NCBI GenBank assembly: GCA_965249965.1
Contig: OZ252262.1
Coordinates: 3,162,001 to 3,226,000 of the forward strand
Length of the DNA stretch: 64,000 bases
Direction of reading: 5' to 3'
Source of the DNA: HXMU1420-13 sp965249965
GTDB lineage: Bacteria > Bacteroidota > Rhodothermia > Balneolales > Balneolaceae
Position 1 is the stretch's first letter. Each line of letters begins with the position of its first letter. Below the pieces are notes generated by a model that made no database searches, was not told where the DNA came from, and saw nothing but the letters and a program-made list of their open reading frames with translations. Positions 43,447 to 52,860 of the stretch are shown piece by piece. A program made the translations under genes and the position numbers.

Positions 43447-45456
43447 TTACATAGAAGCAATGCCTCTTAGGGTCTCAGATAGCTTTGTCATTTTATCAGC
43501 ATGTGCTGAACCTGAAGTCATTCCATCCACCGTTTCTGCTAATTCAGAAAGGATTTTAGATGACTTATCCGGATTAGCTTCTGCATTTGCAAGTCCCTGA
43601 CGAAGTGCTGTAAGTGCCGTACCGGAAACTGCGTTATCACGATCTAATTGATCAACATACGCTTTTGCAAGGTGCATGCTTTTTGGCCAAACCGCTTGTG
43701 GTTGACCTTGAGCATTCAGGTAGTCCCACTGTACGGTTTTTGCAGCAGCAATCTCGTTTTCCGTTAAGAACGGACTTGGAGTCAGATCAAAAATGTCTAA
43801 ACCACGAGCAATTTCTGAGTTCACGATATATCCGTTGTACCAGTACACGCTCCAGCTTCCGCCGAAACCAGAACCATCGGTTGCAACCGGACCGTAATCG
43901 TGGAATGCAATTTCGGTTGGGTTTGCAGGATCGGTGAAATCAAAAATAGAAATTCCACCCTGATACCACGACTGAACCATAATATCACGATCGGGAACCG
44001 GGATTATAGAACCGTTGTGCGCTACACAGTTTTCGAACTGAGTTTGTGCAGCTGGCATTTTGTAGTATTCTTTGAACACCATTTTACCGTCCTCGATAGT
44101 GAAGATTGCATTCGCACCCCATTCATAAGGATCGTCAACGCGGCACTTTGGTCCGCCACCACCGCCCCACTCATCAGTGAAGATTACGGTTTCTCCGTCG
44201 TTGCTGAACGTTGCAGAATGCCAGTAAGCAAAGTTTGAATCTGCAACGGCATCAATTCGTACCGGATTTGCAGGATCAGAAATGTCAAGTAACAATCCGT
44301 AGCCTTCACAAGCACCACCAGCTAATCCGATTTCAGGATAAAGTGTGATATCATGGCATTGATCCGGGCCGCGACGAGCAGTTTCATCGTCTTCTTCGCC
44401 ACTACCAAACATAGCATTGATTCGAGCTTGTAACGACTCACGCAGAGCAAGAGAATCTTCTGCTGTTGGAGCACCCTCTCCGCCACGTTCTGCAACTACA
44501 GAATTTAGCAGGTTTCTTGCAAATCCATTTGGCAACACTCGCTCAGTTCCACCGAACATAAAAGTAAATGCACCTGCAGCTTTTGCTTCTTCTAATGCAC
44601 GGATATCAGCCGGAGCTAAACCGTGTGATGGTGGCTCTTCTAGATCTTCAAAAATTCTTGGAGAACTTACGATGGCTGCATCTTGTGGATTATCCAGCGG
44701 TACTTTGATTACTTCAATTCTGAATAATGCAGAATTTGGATCTTCTTCCGGCTGTAGATCAGAGCAACCCGGAAGTTCTTCATCCGGACGCACAATGTAT
44801 GATCCTGAAACATATACATAGATGTTTTCATCGTCGTTTGGATCTTTCAACACAGAATGTGTGTGCGAGCCACGGCATGTTTGTACATTCGCGACATACT
44901 CAGGCTCCTGAATATTCGTAATATCAAAAATTCTAATACCTCTTAAACGATCGGCACTAACTGCTTCCTGAATACCTTCGGTACCGCAATCTAAACGACC
45001 TTCAAGACCTTCACCGGATACAAACATCAGATTTCCATACACAGAAACATCACTTTGTGAAGCCGGGCATTCATAGTCATTTACTAATACTGGATTTCTA
45101 GGATCAGAAATATCCCAGATTATTACTCCATTGTAATTCCCCTGAAACGCATAGTTTCCCTGGAATGCAAGATCGGAATTCGTTTTACCAACGAATTTTT
45201 CAGGTGGTGGAGTTTGAGACATGATTTCAAGATTCCAAATTGCCTGTTCTGCATCAAAAAGGCCTTCGCCAAGTCCCACACGAGGATCCGGGCTTGGAAC
45301 AGTTGCATCTGCCAATGGCGCAACTTCAGGAGCGGTAAATGGTGCCATCACTGTTTCTGATGACGAGGAGCATGCATAGCTAACTAGCAATGCAATGGCC
45401 ATTACAGATAATTTACCGTACCCGAACGACCGTTCTTTTATAGAAGTATTATTCAT
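43447..45456 (-). CDS. LVIVD-repeat beta-propeller lipoprotein
   Basis: 669 residues; lipobox VSYAC with Cys29. The body shows repeated propeller blades of the LVIVD type: GVIIWDISDPRNPVLV, IRIFDITNIQEPEYV, LLLDISDPANPVRI and ISIFDFTDPANPTEI, with conserved His-containing turns (RGSHTHSV, WHSATFS, CVAHNGS). An Ala/Glu-rich insertion around 270-350 interrupts the propeller. Cell-surface or periplasmic location is expected; function unknown. A DUF305 lipoprotein gene lies directly upstream (48 bases), and the two probably form an operon ending at the strong terminator. Confidence 0.85.
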   Translation of the reverse strand: MNNTSIKERSFGYGKLSVMAIALLVSYACSSSSETVMAPFTAPEVAPLADATVPSPDPRVGLGEGLFDAEQAIWNLEIMSQTPPPEKFVGKTNSDLAFQGNYAFQGNYNGVIIWDISDPRNPVLVNDYECPASQSDVSVYGNLMFVSGEGLEGRLDCGTEGIQEAVSADRLRGIRIFDITNIQEPEYVANVQTCRGSHTHSVLKDPNDDENIYVYVSGSYIVRPDEELPGCSDLQPEEDPNSALFRIEVIKVPLDNPQDAAIVSSPRIFEDLEEPPSHGLAPADIRALEEAKAAGAFTFMFGGTERVLPNGFARNLLNSVVAERGGEGAPTAEDSLALRESLQARINAMFGSGEEDDETARRGPDQCHDITLYPEIGLAGGACEGYGLLLDISDPANPVRIDAVADSNFAYWHSATFSNDGETVIFTDEWGGGGGPKCRVDDPYEWGANAIFTIEDGKMVFKEYYKMPAAQTQFENCVAHNGSIIPVPDRDIMVQSWYQGGISIFDFTDPANPTEIAFHDYGPVATDGSGFGGSWSVYWYNGYIVNSEIARGLDIFDLTPSPFLTENEIAAAKTVQWDYLNAQGQPQAVWPKSMHLAKAYVDQLDRDNAVSGTALTALRQGLANAEANPDKSSKILSELAETVDGMTSGSAHADKMTKLSETLRGIASM

Positions 45457-45504
45457 ACTTGTCCTAATTGTTATGATTGATTGTTTTTAGTTGATGAATG
45501 TGAG

Positions 45505-46467
45505 TTATTCGCCTTCTTCGGCTTCCATAATTTGGTAAAGCATCAGGCGCATTCTTTCAATTTCAGTCTTTTGATCTACGTTGATATCGCCGGCAAGTTT
45601 ACCGATTCCTACATCCTGCACAGCGCCATCTGTCTCTACTAACTTGTTAACCATGGTTATTGCACCGGCATGATGTTGAATCATATACCTCAAAAATAAT
45701 TTGTCAAAATCTTTACCCTGAGCAACAGCGAGTTCTTCGAGTTGCGTTTGGTTGAGCATACCAGGCATGTCCGAATGATCGTGCATCATCATGGAATGGT
45801 CCATATTCGCATGATCTTCTTCGTCTTCGCCCATTCCGTTGTTAGCCATATGCCCCATATTCGAAGACCTGTTTAGCTGAGCATCCATATCCTGATGCAT
45901 CTTATCTCGCATTTCTTCTGGCTTCTCTTTTTTCTCAAAATCCATGTCTTGCTCGCGATGTACCGAATGATCATCCTCTGTATGACGGGATAATCCTGAG
46001 ATTACAGCTTCTTCTGTGAAATCCAGTTTTGGAGTACTACCGGGAGTTAATATTAAGTTCAGTCCTTCAATTTTTACCTGTGGAACCGTTTGATTCCGAT
46101 CGGCCAGCCATTGCTGCATAATTCTGATTTCATCGCGCTGGGCATTAATAATTCGGGCTGCAAGCGTTTGAACCGATCTGCTGGCATTGTTCGGTTTTGC
46201 CAAACTCGACATAATGAGTGCCTGAGAGTGATGACCAATCATCCCTTGCATAAAGTCGACATCAGCCTGCACAAAATTCAATGTTGTGCTGTCTCGTCGA
46301 GCCCAGAAGAGCGTTTCTAACTCATCATTATTCTCTCTGGTATTTTGTGCAACCACTTCATCATTATCACTTTCAGAAGTGTCTGCCGTGGCTACCTCTT
46401 TTGTGGATGAACAAGCTGATAAAGTTCCCACTAAAAAGACGAAATAAATAAGATTTTTAAATTTCAT
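45505..46467 (-). CDS. DUF305 lipoprotein with Met/His-rich insert
   Basis: 320 residues from the ATG at 46467 (lipobox LSAC, Cys19). Two DUF305 halves, marked by FMQGMIGHHSQALIMSS and YMIQHHAGAITMVNKLV, each have the His-His pair; between them is an insert rich in Met, His, Asp and Glu (for example MDHSMMMHDHSDMPGM). DUF305 proteins are ferritin-like helical bundles often linked to copper resistance, and the insert would suit copper. A role in metal handling is inferred. It is the first gene of the pair with the LVIVD protein. Confidence 0.88.
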   Translation of the reverse strand: MKFKNLIYFVFLVGTLSACSSTKEVATADTSESDNDEVVAQNTRENNDELETLFWARRDSTTLNFVQADVDFMQGMIGHHSQALIMSSLAKPNNASRSVQTLAARIINAQRDEIRIMQQWLADRNQTVPQVKIEGLNLILTPGSTPKLDFTEEAVISGLSRHTEDDHSVHREQDMDFEKKEKPEEMRDKMHQDMDAQLNRSSNMGHMANNGMGEDEEDHANMDHSMMMHDHSDMPGMLNQTQLEELAVAQGKDFDKLFLRYMIQHHAGAITMVNKLVETDGAVQDVGIGKLAGDINVDQKTEIERMRLMLYQIMEAEEGE

Positions 46468-46686
46468 GTACTTGGCTTTGATCTTTAAATATTCAAGGTA
46501 CATCTATAAGACGTTAAAGGTACTTAAAATGCTGTAAACAACGCAAAAAATACGTTTTTCAAACTGATTAAATTCACTCGTCTATCTTTTAGCTAACAAA
46601 ACCTTTACAGTGGTTTTTTCGATTTCTCCCCTCTAAATGTTTAGATATTTCTATATTCGCCCATCACTTTAAAACTTTGATCATTC

Positions 46687-48423
46687 ATGAGCAATTTAGA
46701 GAAATCAGTTGAGGACAAAATTAATAGCTGGCTCAACGGCGGCTACGACAACGAAACAAAGCAAGCAATTCAATCGCTATTGGATGCCGGAGCGTTTACC
46801 GAATTAACCGATGCGTTTTACAAAGACCTTGAATTTGGAACCGGCGGTTTGCGGGGAATCATGGGAATTGGGTCGAACAGGGTGAATAAATACACTTTTG
46901 GAATGGCCACCCAGGGATTGAGTAATTTTTTGTTGAAAGAATATCCCGGAGAACAGATTAAAGTTGCCATTGCCTACGACTGCCGCAATAATTCTGATAC
47001 ACTTGCACAGGTAGTGGCTGATGTATTCTCTGCAAATGGAATAAAAGTGTACTTTTTTGAAGCGCTCCGCCCTACTCCTGAGCTTTCCTTCGCTATTCGT
47101 GAATTAGGGTGCCAGAGTGGAGTTGTGCTTACTGCTTCGCATAATCCTAAAGAATATAATGGGTATAAAGCATATGGTGCCGATGGCGGCCAGTTTGTAG
47201 CTCCTTACGACAAAATGGTGATGCAAGAGGTGCAGAAAATTGGATCGGTTGAGGAAGTGAAATTCGAAGGAAATCCTGACTTAATTGAAGTAATTGGCGA
47301 AGAAATAGATCAAAAATATTTGGATGAACTGGTAAAACTCTCTGTTTCGAAAGAAGCGATTAAGAACCAACATGATTTGAGCATTGTATTTTCTCCGATT
47401 CACGGTACAGGTGGAGTTTCTGTTCCACCAGCTTTAGAAGCATATGGATTCACAAATGTTACTTTAGTGGAAGAGCAAATGGTGGTAGACGGAAATTTCC
47501 CTACCGTTGTGTATCCAAATCCGGAGGAACAAGAAGCTTTGAGTATGGCAATTGCTAAAGCTCAGGAAATTGATGCCGATCTTGTAATGGCTACCGATCC
47601 GGATGCCGATCGTGTTGGTATTGCCGTCAAAAATGATAAAGGTGAGATTGTTCTTTTTAATGGCAACATGACCGGGACGCTCATCCTCAATTATATGCTC
47701 ACAGCGTGGAAAGAAGCCGGAAAATTGACAGGCAATGAATATGTCGTAAAGACTATTGTAACCAGCTATTTGATTGACAAAATCGCAGAATCCTATGGTG
47801 TGGAATGCTTTAATACTCTTACGGGGTTCAAATATATCGGCGAAATAATTACACAATTAATGGGCAAGAAAACATTTATTGCCGGTGGGGAAGAAAGCTA
47901 CGGCTATTTAATTGGTGAACATGTTCGAGACAAAGACGCCGTTGTTTCTGCGGTAATCATCGCTGAGATGGCTGCATATTACAAGGATCAGGGATCTAGT
48001 TTATATGAAGCTTTGATCGCTATGTATGTAGAGCACGGTTTGTATCGCGAACGATTAGTTTCTGTAACTAAAAAAGGAAAAGCAGGTGCGGAAGAAATTC
48101 AACAGATGATGGCGAATTTCCGAAGTAATCCACCTGCTTCATTAGCTGGTTCTCCAGTGGCTGTGCTTAAAGATTACCAATCTCAGCAAATAAAAGAGAT
48201 TGCAAGCGGAAATGTTGAATCAACCAATTTACCAGCTTCAAATGTTCTTCAATTTGTTACCGAAGATGGCAGTATCATATCTGCACGACCTTCCGGAACA
48301 GAACCAAAAATAAAGTTCTATTGTAGTGTGAATACGCACCTTGAAGCTCGGGAACATTATGAGGCCAAAGCAATAGAAATGGAGCAGAAAATTGATCGAA
48401 TTCTAAAAGACCTTGGGGTTTAA
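46687..48423 (+). CDS. Phospho-sugar mutase (phosphoglucomutase/phosphomannomutase)
   Basis: 578 residues of the alpha-D-phosphohexomutase family, four domains: catalytic Ser in TASHNPKEYNGYK near 155, Mg loop DPDADR near 307, sugar loop GGEESYGYL near 400 and phosphate-binding RPSGTEPKIKFY near 540. The long form with the opening EFGTGGLRGIMGIG matches the PGM/PMM type common in Bacteroidota and Bacillus (PgcA-like). It interconverts hexose 1- and 6-phosphates for glycan and storage pathways. Glucose versus mannose specificity cannot be decided. Confidence 0.95.
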   Translation: MSNLEKSVEDKINSWLNGGYDNETKQAIQSLLDAGAFTELTDAFYKDLEFGTGGLRGIMGIGSNRVNKYTFGMATQGLSNFLLKEYPGEQIKVAIAYDCRNNSDTLAQVVADVFSANGIKVYFFEALRPTPELSFAIRELGCQSGVVLTASHNPKEYNGYKAYGADGGQFVAPYDKMVMQEVQKIGSVEEVKFEGNPDLIEVIGEEIDQKYLDELVKLSVSKEAIKNQHDLSIVFSPIHGTGGVSVPPALEAYGFTNVTLVEEQMVVDGNFPTVVYPNPEEQEALSMAIAKAQEIDADLVMATDPDADRVGIAVKNDKGEIVLFNGNMTGTLILNYMLTAWKEAGKLTGNEYVVKTIVTSYLIDKIAESYGVECFNTLTGFKYIGEIITQLMGKKTFIAGGEESYGYLIGEHVRDKDAVVSAVIIAEMAAYYKDQGSSLYEALIAMYVEHGLYRERLVSVTKKGKAGAEEIQQMMANFRSNPPASLAGSPVAVLKDYQSQQIKEIASGNVESTNLPASNVLQFVTEDGSIISARPSGTEPKIKFYCSVNTHLEAREHYEAKAIEMEQKIDRILKDLGV

Positions 48424-48504
48424 CAGCAATTTTAAGGTTGTTTCGATTATTAAATATTTTACGTTATAATCATTACTCTTAATTCAACATATCGGGGAAC
48501 ACAT

Positions 48505-48930
48505 ATGAAAAAAACACTTCTCGTACTCTTCGCAATGATCTTAGGTACAACAATCACCTATGCACAGTCTTATACAGAAATTGTATGGACACAAATTCAA
48601 AATTCGTTTGATAGTGCATCAGATGATGGCTACGGAATGAAAAATTACATCATTGGAGCTATCAACGAGGACGAAGACAATACATGGACATTTTATTTAG
48701 AATCCGGAACCGACTATTTATTCCGTGGATTTTGTGATGAAGACTGTAACGATTTAGATCTCTATCTCTACGATGCAGATGGGGATGAACTGGATAGTGA
48801 TATCGAAGACGATGATTTCCCAATCATCTATTTCACTCCATATCGTACAGGCAGATACCAAATTGAAGTTTCTATGTATGCATGCGAAGTTGAACCATGC
48901 TATTGGGGCTTGGCAATCTTCCAGCAGTAA
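48505..48930 (+). CDS. Secreted PPC-like domain protein
   Basis: 141 residues with a clean Sec signal (ending TYAQ, about residue 21). The mature part is a single beta sandwich with acidic turns (CDEDCNDLDLYLYDADGDELD, DDFPIIYFTPYRTGRYQIEV), like a bacterial pre-peptidase C-terminal (PPC) domain standing alone; Ca binding by the DxDxD loops is plausible. Two Cys pairs (CDEDC and CEVEPC) may form disulfides. Function unknown. A perfect terminator follows. Confidence 0.75.
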   Translation: MKKTLLVLFAMILGTTITYAQSYTEIVWTQIQNSFDSASDDGYGMKNYIIGAINEDEDNTWTFYLESGTDYLFRGFCDEDCNDLDLYLYDADGDELDSDIEDDDFPIIYFTPYRTGRYQIEVSMYACEVEPCYWGLAIFQQ

Positions 48931-48949
48931 GAAATAATATTTTTCGTTT

Positions 48950-48987
48950 AAAAGGTTTTTCGGTTTATATCGGAAAACCTTTTTTTA
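48950..48987 (+). terminator. Terminator after the PPC-like gene
   Basis: A long stem (AAAAGGTTTTTCG against CGGAAAACCTTTT, 48950-48983 with one bulge) is followed directly by T residues, 20 bases after the stop. Confidence 0.85.
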
Positions 48988-49011
48988 TTTGAGCCAACTA
49001 ACATTTCCTTC

Positions 49012-50760
49012 ATGCGCCATATAGCATTATTTATTCTTTGCCTGTTAATTTCAGTTGATATTCAGGCTCAAGCAGTACTTACCTCCGATTCAACCCAAAA
49101 CAGCATTTTACAGGATATCTCAAAATTCAGAGAAAATCGATATTCCGAAGATGAGCGTGAGCAATATCCGCTTGGCTATGCTACCGAAGCTCATTTCGAA
49201 GAAGAATACCAATTCAATACATCTATTCTTGAACGATTAGATGCCATGGATGTAGAATCACTTTCTTTCGATGATTACATCTCGCATTCTCTGCTTCGCT
49301 TTGATGTACACAATGATATTCAATTGTTTGAATTCAAAGAGTATCTGATCCCCATTCTCTCGGAAAGTGGATTTCACACCCGGGTTTTGTGGCGAACTAA
49401 CCGCACTTTACAAAACGAAGAATCTGTTAAGAATTACATTCGGTTTCTCGAAGATATTCCACGCTATTTTGATGAAAACATCACTTTAATGCGACGAGGC
49501 ATGGAATTGGGGATCACTCAACCACTTGAAGGGCTTCAAAATTATGAAGCTACTTACGATCCTTATATCGTGGATACTCCTGAAAATTCAATTTTCGCTA
49601 ATCCTGTTTCACATTCCCCTGAAAACGTAAGCTGGGCCAACTGGTCGGTTTTACAACAAATGGTATTTAGCACTATTGAAGAATCCGTAATTCCCGCTTA
49701 TCAAAATCTAAAAACCTTTCTCGAAGAAGAGTATTTTCCAAATACCCGTGAAGGTTTAGGGGCTGCAACCATGCCTGATGGTCAAGCCTATTACGAGCAT
49801 AAAACCCGATACTACACAACTCAGGATCTTAGTCCACAAGAAGTGCATGAAATAGGCTTGGATGAAGTAACAAGAATACGCTCAGAAATGGAGACTATCA
49901 TAAAAGACTTAGAATTTGATGGTTCCTTTGCTGAGTTTGTAGATTTTCTCCGAACCGATGAACAGTTCTATCCAAAAACAGGGGAGAATCTATTAAAAGA
50001 AGCAGCCTGGATCTCAAAATCGGTTGATGGACGACTACCTTCCCTATTTGGTCGATTACCTCGCCAACCTTACGGGGTTTTTCCTGTGCCTGATTATCTT
50101 GCTGAGAATTACACGGCTGGTCGATACTCTGGTGCTTCACTGGATTCTGATCGTGGCGGTCAGTATTGGGTAAATACTACCAAACTAGAAAGCCGGACTT
50201 TATACACGCTGGAAGCTTTGACTTTACATGAAGCAATGCCTGGTCATCACCTCCAAATTGCGTTAACAGCAGAAATGGAGACACTACCTACATTCAGACG
50301 AAATATGTACATAAACGCTTTTGGCGAAGGCTGGGGATTGTATGCTGAGTATTTGGGGTATGAACTTGGGCTTTATACCGACCCATACTCTGAGTTTGGC
50401 CGATTAACCTATGAAATGTGGCGGGCATGCCGTTTGGTGATAGATACCGGCGTTCATTACATGGGCTGGACTCGTGATGAAGCAGTCGCTTACCTGGCTG
50501 ATAATTCTGCGTTATCCATTCATGAAGTGAATACCGAAATCAACCGTTATATAACCTGGCCGGGACAGGCTTTGGCATATAAAATGGGCGAAATCACCAT
50601 CAAAAATTTACGAACCTATGCAGAAGACGAATTGGGTGATGCTTTTGATGTGAAAGAATTTCATGATGTAATCCTTAGCAAAGGAACGGTGACTATGAGT
50701 ATCCTTGAAGAAATTGTGGAGCGTTGGGTTGCGGAAAAACAATCAGAAAGTGCTGATTAA
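49012..50760 (+). CDS. DUF885 family zinc-peptidase-like protein
   Basis: 582 residues; signal peptide to about residue 20 (IQAQ). DUF885 proteins are related to M32/M2-type metallopeptidases: the metal motif HEAMPGHHLQ (HExxxxHH, near 405) and the downstream Glu segment FGEGWGLYAEYLGYELG are intact, with the family's C-terminal WPGQALAYKMG. Peptidase activity on oligopeptides is likely but unproven; location is periplasmic or lipid-free export. It ends 2 bases before the dprA stop on the other strand. Confidence 0.88.
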   Translation: MRHIALFILCLLISVDIQAQAVLTSDSTQNSILQDISKFRENRYSEDEREQYPLGYATEAHFEEEYQFNTSILERLDAMDVESLSFDDYISHSLLRFDVHNDIQLFEFKEYLIPILSESGFHTRVLWRTNRTLQNEESVKNYIRFLEDIPRYFDENITLMRRGMELGITQPLEGLQNYEATYDPYIVDTPENSIFANPVSHSPENVSWANWSVLQQMVFSTIEESVIPAYQNLKTFLEEEYFPNTREGLGAATMPDGQAYYEHKTRYYTTQDLSPQEVHEIGLDEVTRIRSEMETIIKDLEFDGSFAEFVDFLRTDEQFYPKTGENLLKEAAWISKSVDGRLPSLFGRLPRQPYGVFPVPDYLAENYTAGRYSGASLDSDRGGQYWVNTTKLESRTLYTLEALTLHEAMPGHHLQIALTAEMETLPTFRRNMYINAFGEGWGLYAEYLGYELGLYTDPYSEFGRLTYEMWRACRLVIDTGVHYMGWTRDEAVAYLADNSALSIHEVNTEINRYITWPGQALAYKMGEITIKNLRTYAEDELGDAFDVKEFHDVILSKGTVTMSILEEIVERWVAEKQSESAD

Positions 50761-50762
50761 AT

Positions 50763-51887
50763 TCACCTTAATCCAAATATCTTTCCTGCTTTTTGCACAA
50801 CGATCTGCTTCATTTCTAATGTAAGCATGGCCACTAAAAGCTGACTAGTTGATACTTTTAATTCATCCGCAAGTGCATCAATTTGATATTCCTTTTCCTC
50901 TAGTTTAGAGCAAATCGTTTTTCCAAGATCATCTAATTCTTGCTCTCTCCAGCTGTTAATTGCAACCTTCTCTTCAGTGGATGTATGGGTAGCTGAGTTA
51001 TGACCAACAGGAAGTTCTTCCAAAATATCGTCCACAGTTTGGACCAGTTTAGCTGAGCCGTTTTTAATCAGGTAATTGCAACCACTTCCGTTCAGATTAT
51101 CATTGGAATGTGGAACCGCAAAAACCTCTCTGTTTTGATCCAATGCTAATTCTGCGGTTATAATACTGCCACCTTGTATACCTGATTCAACTACTAATGT
51201 GCCATAACTTAAACCACTAACTACACGGTTTCTGACGGGAAAATTACCGGCATCCGGTTTGGATCCTGGTGGAAACTCAGAAAGCACCAATCCACCCGAT
51301 TGAACTATGGCATTGGCAAGACCTTTATTCTTTGCAGGATAAATCCAGTCAATTCCGGAACCTAAAACCGCAATTGTTTTTCCACCTGCTTCTATCGCAG
51401 CTTGATGAGCAAATGAATCTATACCATGCGCCAGCCCACTATTGATGCATAATCCGGCTTCACTTAACTCGGCTGTGAGCTTCTTGGCCATTTTCTTACC
51501 ATAACTGGTAGTATTTCTGGTACCTACAACTGCAATCCCGGGTTCATGAACCAGATCAATATCACCCTTATACCAAATTAGTATGGGTGGGTCATAGATT
51601 TGTTTTAGCAACGCAGGGTAGTGATCATCGGTTATCGCAAGAATATTAGCTTTGGTCTTTTCCGTTGCCTCAAGAATGCGGTCGACTTCATCCCAGCCAT
51701 CAAAAGAAAGAAAAGTAAGTGCCGTTGCTTCCCCTATACCTTCGATACTTCGCAATTCTGTTTTAGAGAGTTTGAAAGCCCGGGTAGGATCAGGGAATTT
51801 TGCCAGTAGGTGTTTAACTCGTTTAGGACCAAATCCCGGCACTAAATTTAGTGCAAGTAAATTTCTAAGTATCGAGTTGTTTTGCAT
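50763..51887 (-). CDS. dprA: DNA processing protein A
   Basis: 374 residues from the ATG at 51887; the open frame extends 30 codons upstream into obgE but the longer start adds nothing recognisable. DprA loads RecA onto incoming single-stranded DNA during natural transformation. Seen here: an N-terminal helix-hairpin-helix/SAM-like part (NLVPGFGPKRVKHLL), the Rossmann-like core with GTRNTTSYGKKMA, SGLAHGIDSFAH, GSGIDWIYPAKN and SEFPPG, and a C-terminal winged helix. It overlaps obgE by 23 bases, so it is in the same unit. No other competence gene is in the window. Confidence 0.92.
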   Translation of the reverse strand: MQNNSILRNLLALNLVPGFGPKRVKHLLAKFPDPTRAFKLSKTELRSIEGIGEATALTFLSFDGWDEVDRILEATEKTKANILAITDDHYPALLKQIYDPPILIWYKGDIDLVHEPGIAVVGTRNTTSYGKKMAKKLTAELSEAGLCINSGLAHGIDSFAHQAAIEAGGKTIAVLGSGIDWIYPAKNKGLANAIVQSGGLVLSEFPPGSKPDAGNFPVRNRVVSGLSYGTLVVESGIQGGSIITAELALDQNREVFAVPHSNDNLNGSGCNYLIKNGSAKLVQTVDDILEELPVGHNSATHTSTEEKVAINSWREQELDDLGKTICSKLEEKEYQIDALADELKVSTSQLLVAMLTLEMKQIVVQKAGKIFGLR

Positions 51888-52860
51888 TCTGAATGGCTCC
51901 CCATAAAGTTTCCCTAAGTTCATCAACTCCATAACCTGTAGCTGATGAAATTGGAATAACGGGAATTTCGTCATCAAAATGCAACTCTTCTTCTAACTTA
52001 AACCCTTGTTTTAAATCCATCTTAGTGATAGCTAATACACGGGGTTTTTCCAGTAGATCACTTCTGTAAGCTTTTAACTCGTTTACCAGTGCATTGAATT
52101 CGTATTCGATATCGGTATCAGCTGCTACCATGAACAGGAGTACATTATTGCGTTCGATATGCCGTAAAAACTGAATCCCTAGCCCTTTCCCCTGATGTGC
52201 CTCTTCAATAATTCCCGGAATATCAGCCATCACAAAACTGCGGTAATCGCTGAATTTTACCACCCCTAAATTAGGTTCTAGTGTAGTGAAGGGATAATCA
52301 CCAATTTTCGGCTTAGCTTCCGACAGGGCTGCCAATAAAGTGCTTTTTCCTGCATTTGGAAATCCAACTAAACCAACATCAGCGATGAGTTTCAGTTCCA
52401 GCTCAACTACCCGTTCTTCGCCCGGTTTCCCTTCCTGTGCAAATTGTGGGGTTTGGTTGGTTGCCGATTTAAAATGCCAGTTTCCTAAACCACCTCTACC
52501 ACCATCTGCAATAACCAGCTGTTGTTCATCTTCGGTAATTTCACCTAGTCGTTCGCGTGTATCTGCATCATAAACAACAGTACCAAGTGGAACATCAAGC
52601 ACAATATCAGGTCCACCAGCGCCGGTTTTCCTGCTTTTAGCACCATGTTCTCCTCTTTTTGCTTTGATGTATTTCTTATAGCGAAGATCCAGCAAGGTAT
52701 TTAAGTGCTGATTTCCTTTAAGCACAATACTTCCACCTTTTCCTCCATCACCGCCATCCGGACCACCTTTTGGAATGTATTTCTCTCTTCTAAAATGAGC
52801 GGAGCCATCCCCACCTTTTCCTGCTGTTACATAAATTTTAGCGTAATCGGCAAATCTCAA
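51865..52860 (-). CDS. obgE: Obg family GTPase
   Basis: 331 residues from the TTG at 52860, chosen because it sits 5 bases after GGAG, overlaps the previous stop as TTGA, and gives RFADYAKIYVTAGKGG, the standard Obg start; the open frame starts 12 codons earlier. An Obg domain (glycine-rich, 1-155) precedes the G domain: GFPNAGKST, DIPG, TKMD and SATG. No OCT domain is present. Obg GTPases act in 50S ribosome maturation and stringent response. It is followed by dprA with a 23-base overlap. Confidence 0.95.
   Translation of the reverse strand: MRFADYAKIYVTAGKGGDGSAHFRREKYIPKGGPDGGDGGKGGSIVLKGNQHLNTLLDLRYKKYIKAKRGEHGAKSRKTGAGGPDIVLDVPLGTVVYDADTRERLGEITEDEQQLVIADGGRGGLGNWHFKSATNQTPQFAQEGKPGEERVVELELKLIADVGLVGFPNAGKSTLLAALSEAKPKIGDYPFTTLEPNLGVVKFSDYRSFVMADIPGIIEEAHQGKGLGIQFLRHIERNNVLLFMVAADTDIEYEFNALVNELKAYRSDLLEKPRVLAITKMDLKQGFKLEEELHFDDEIPVIPISSATGYGVDELRETLWGAIQNAKQLDT

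Noticed and set aside
43447..44960. Plus-strand ORFs opposite the LVIVD gene
   Set aside because: Low-complexity shadows; the minus frame has signal peptide and repeats.
46300..46510. Copper genes at 9.5-13 kb and DUF305 at 45.5 kb as one cluster
   Set aside because: They are over 30 kb apart with no shared AAGACTAA-type site seen before the DUF305 gene.
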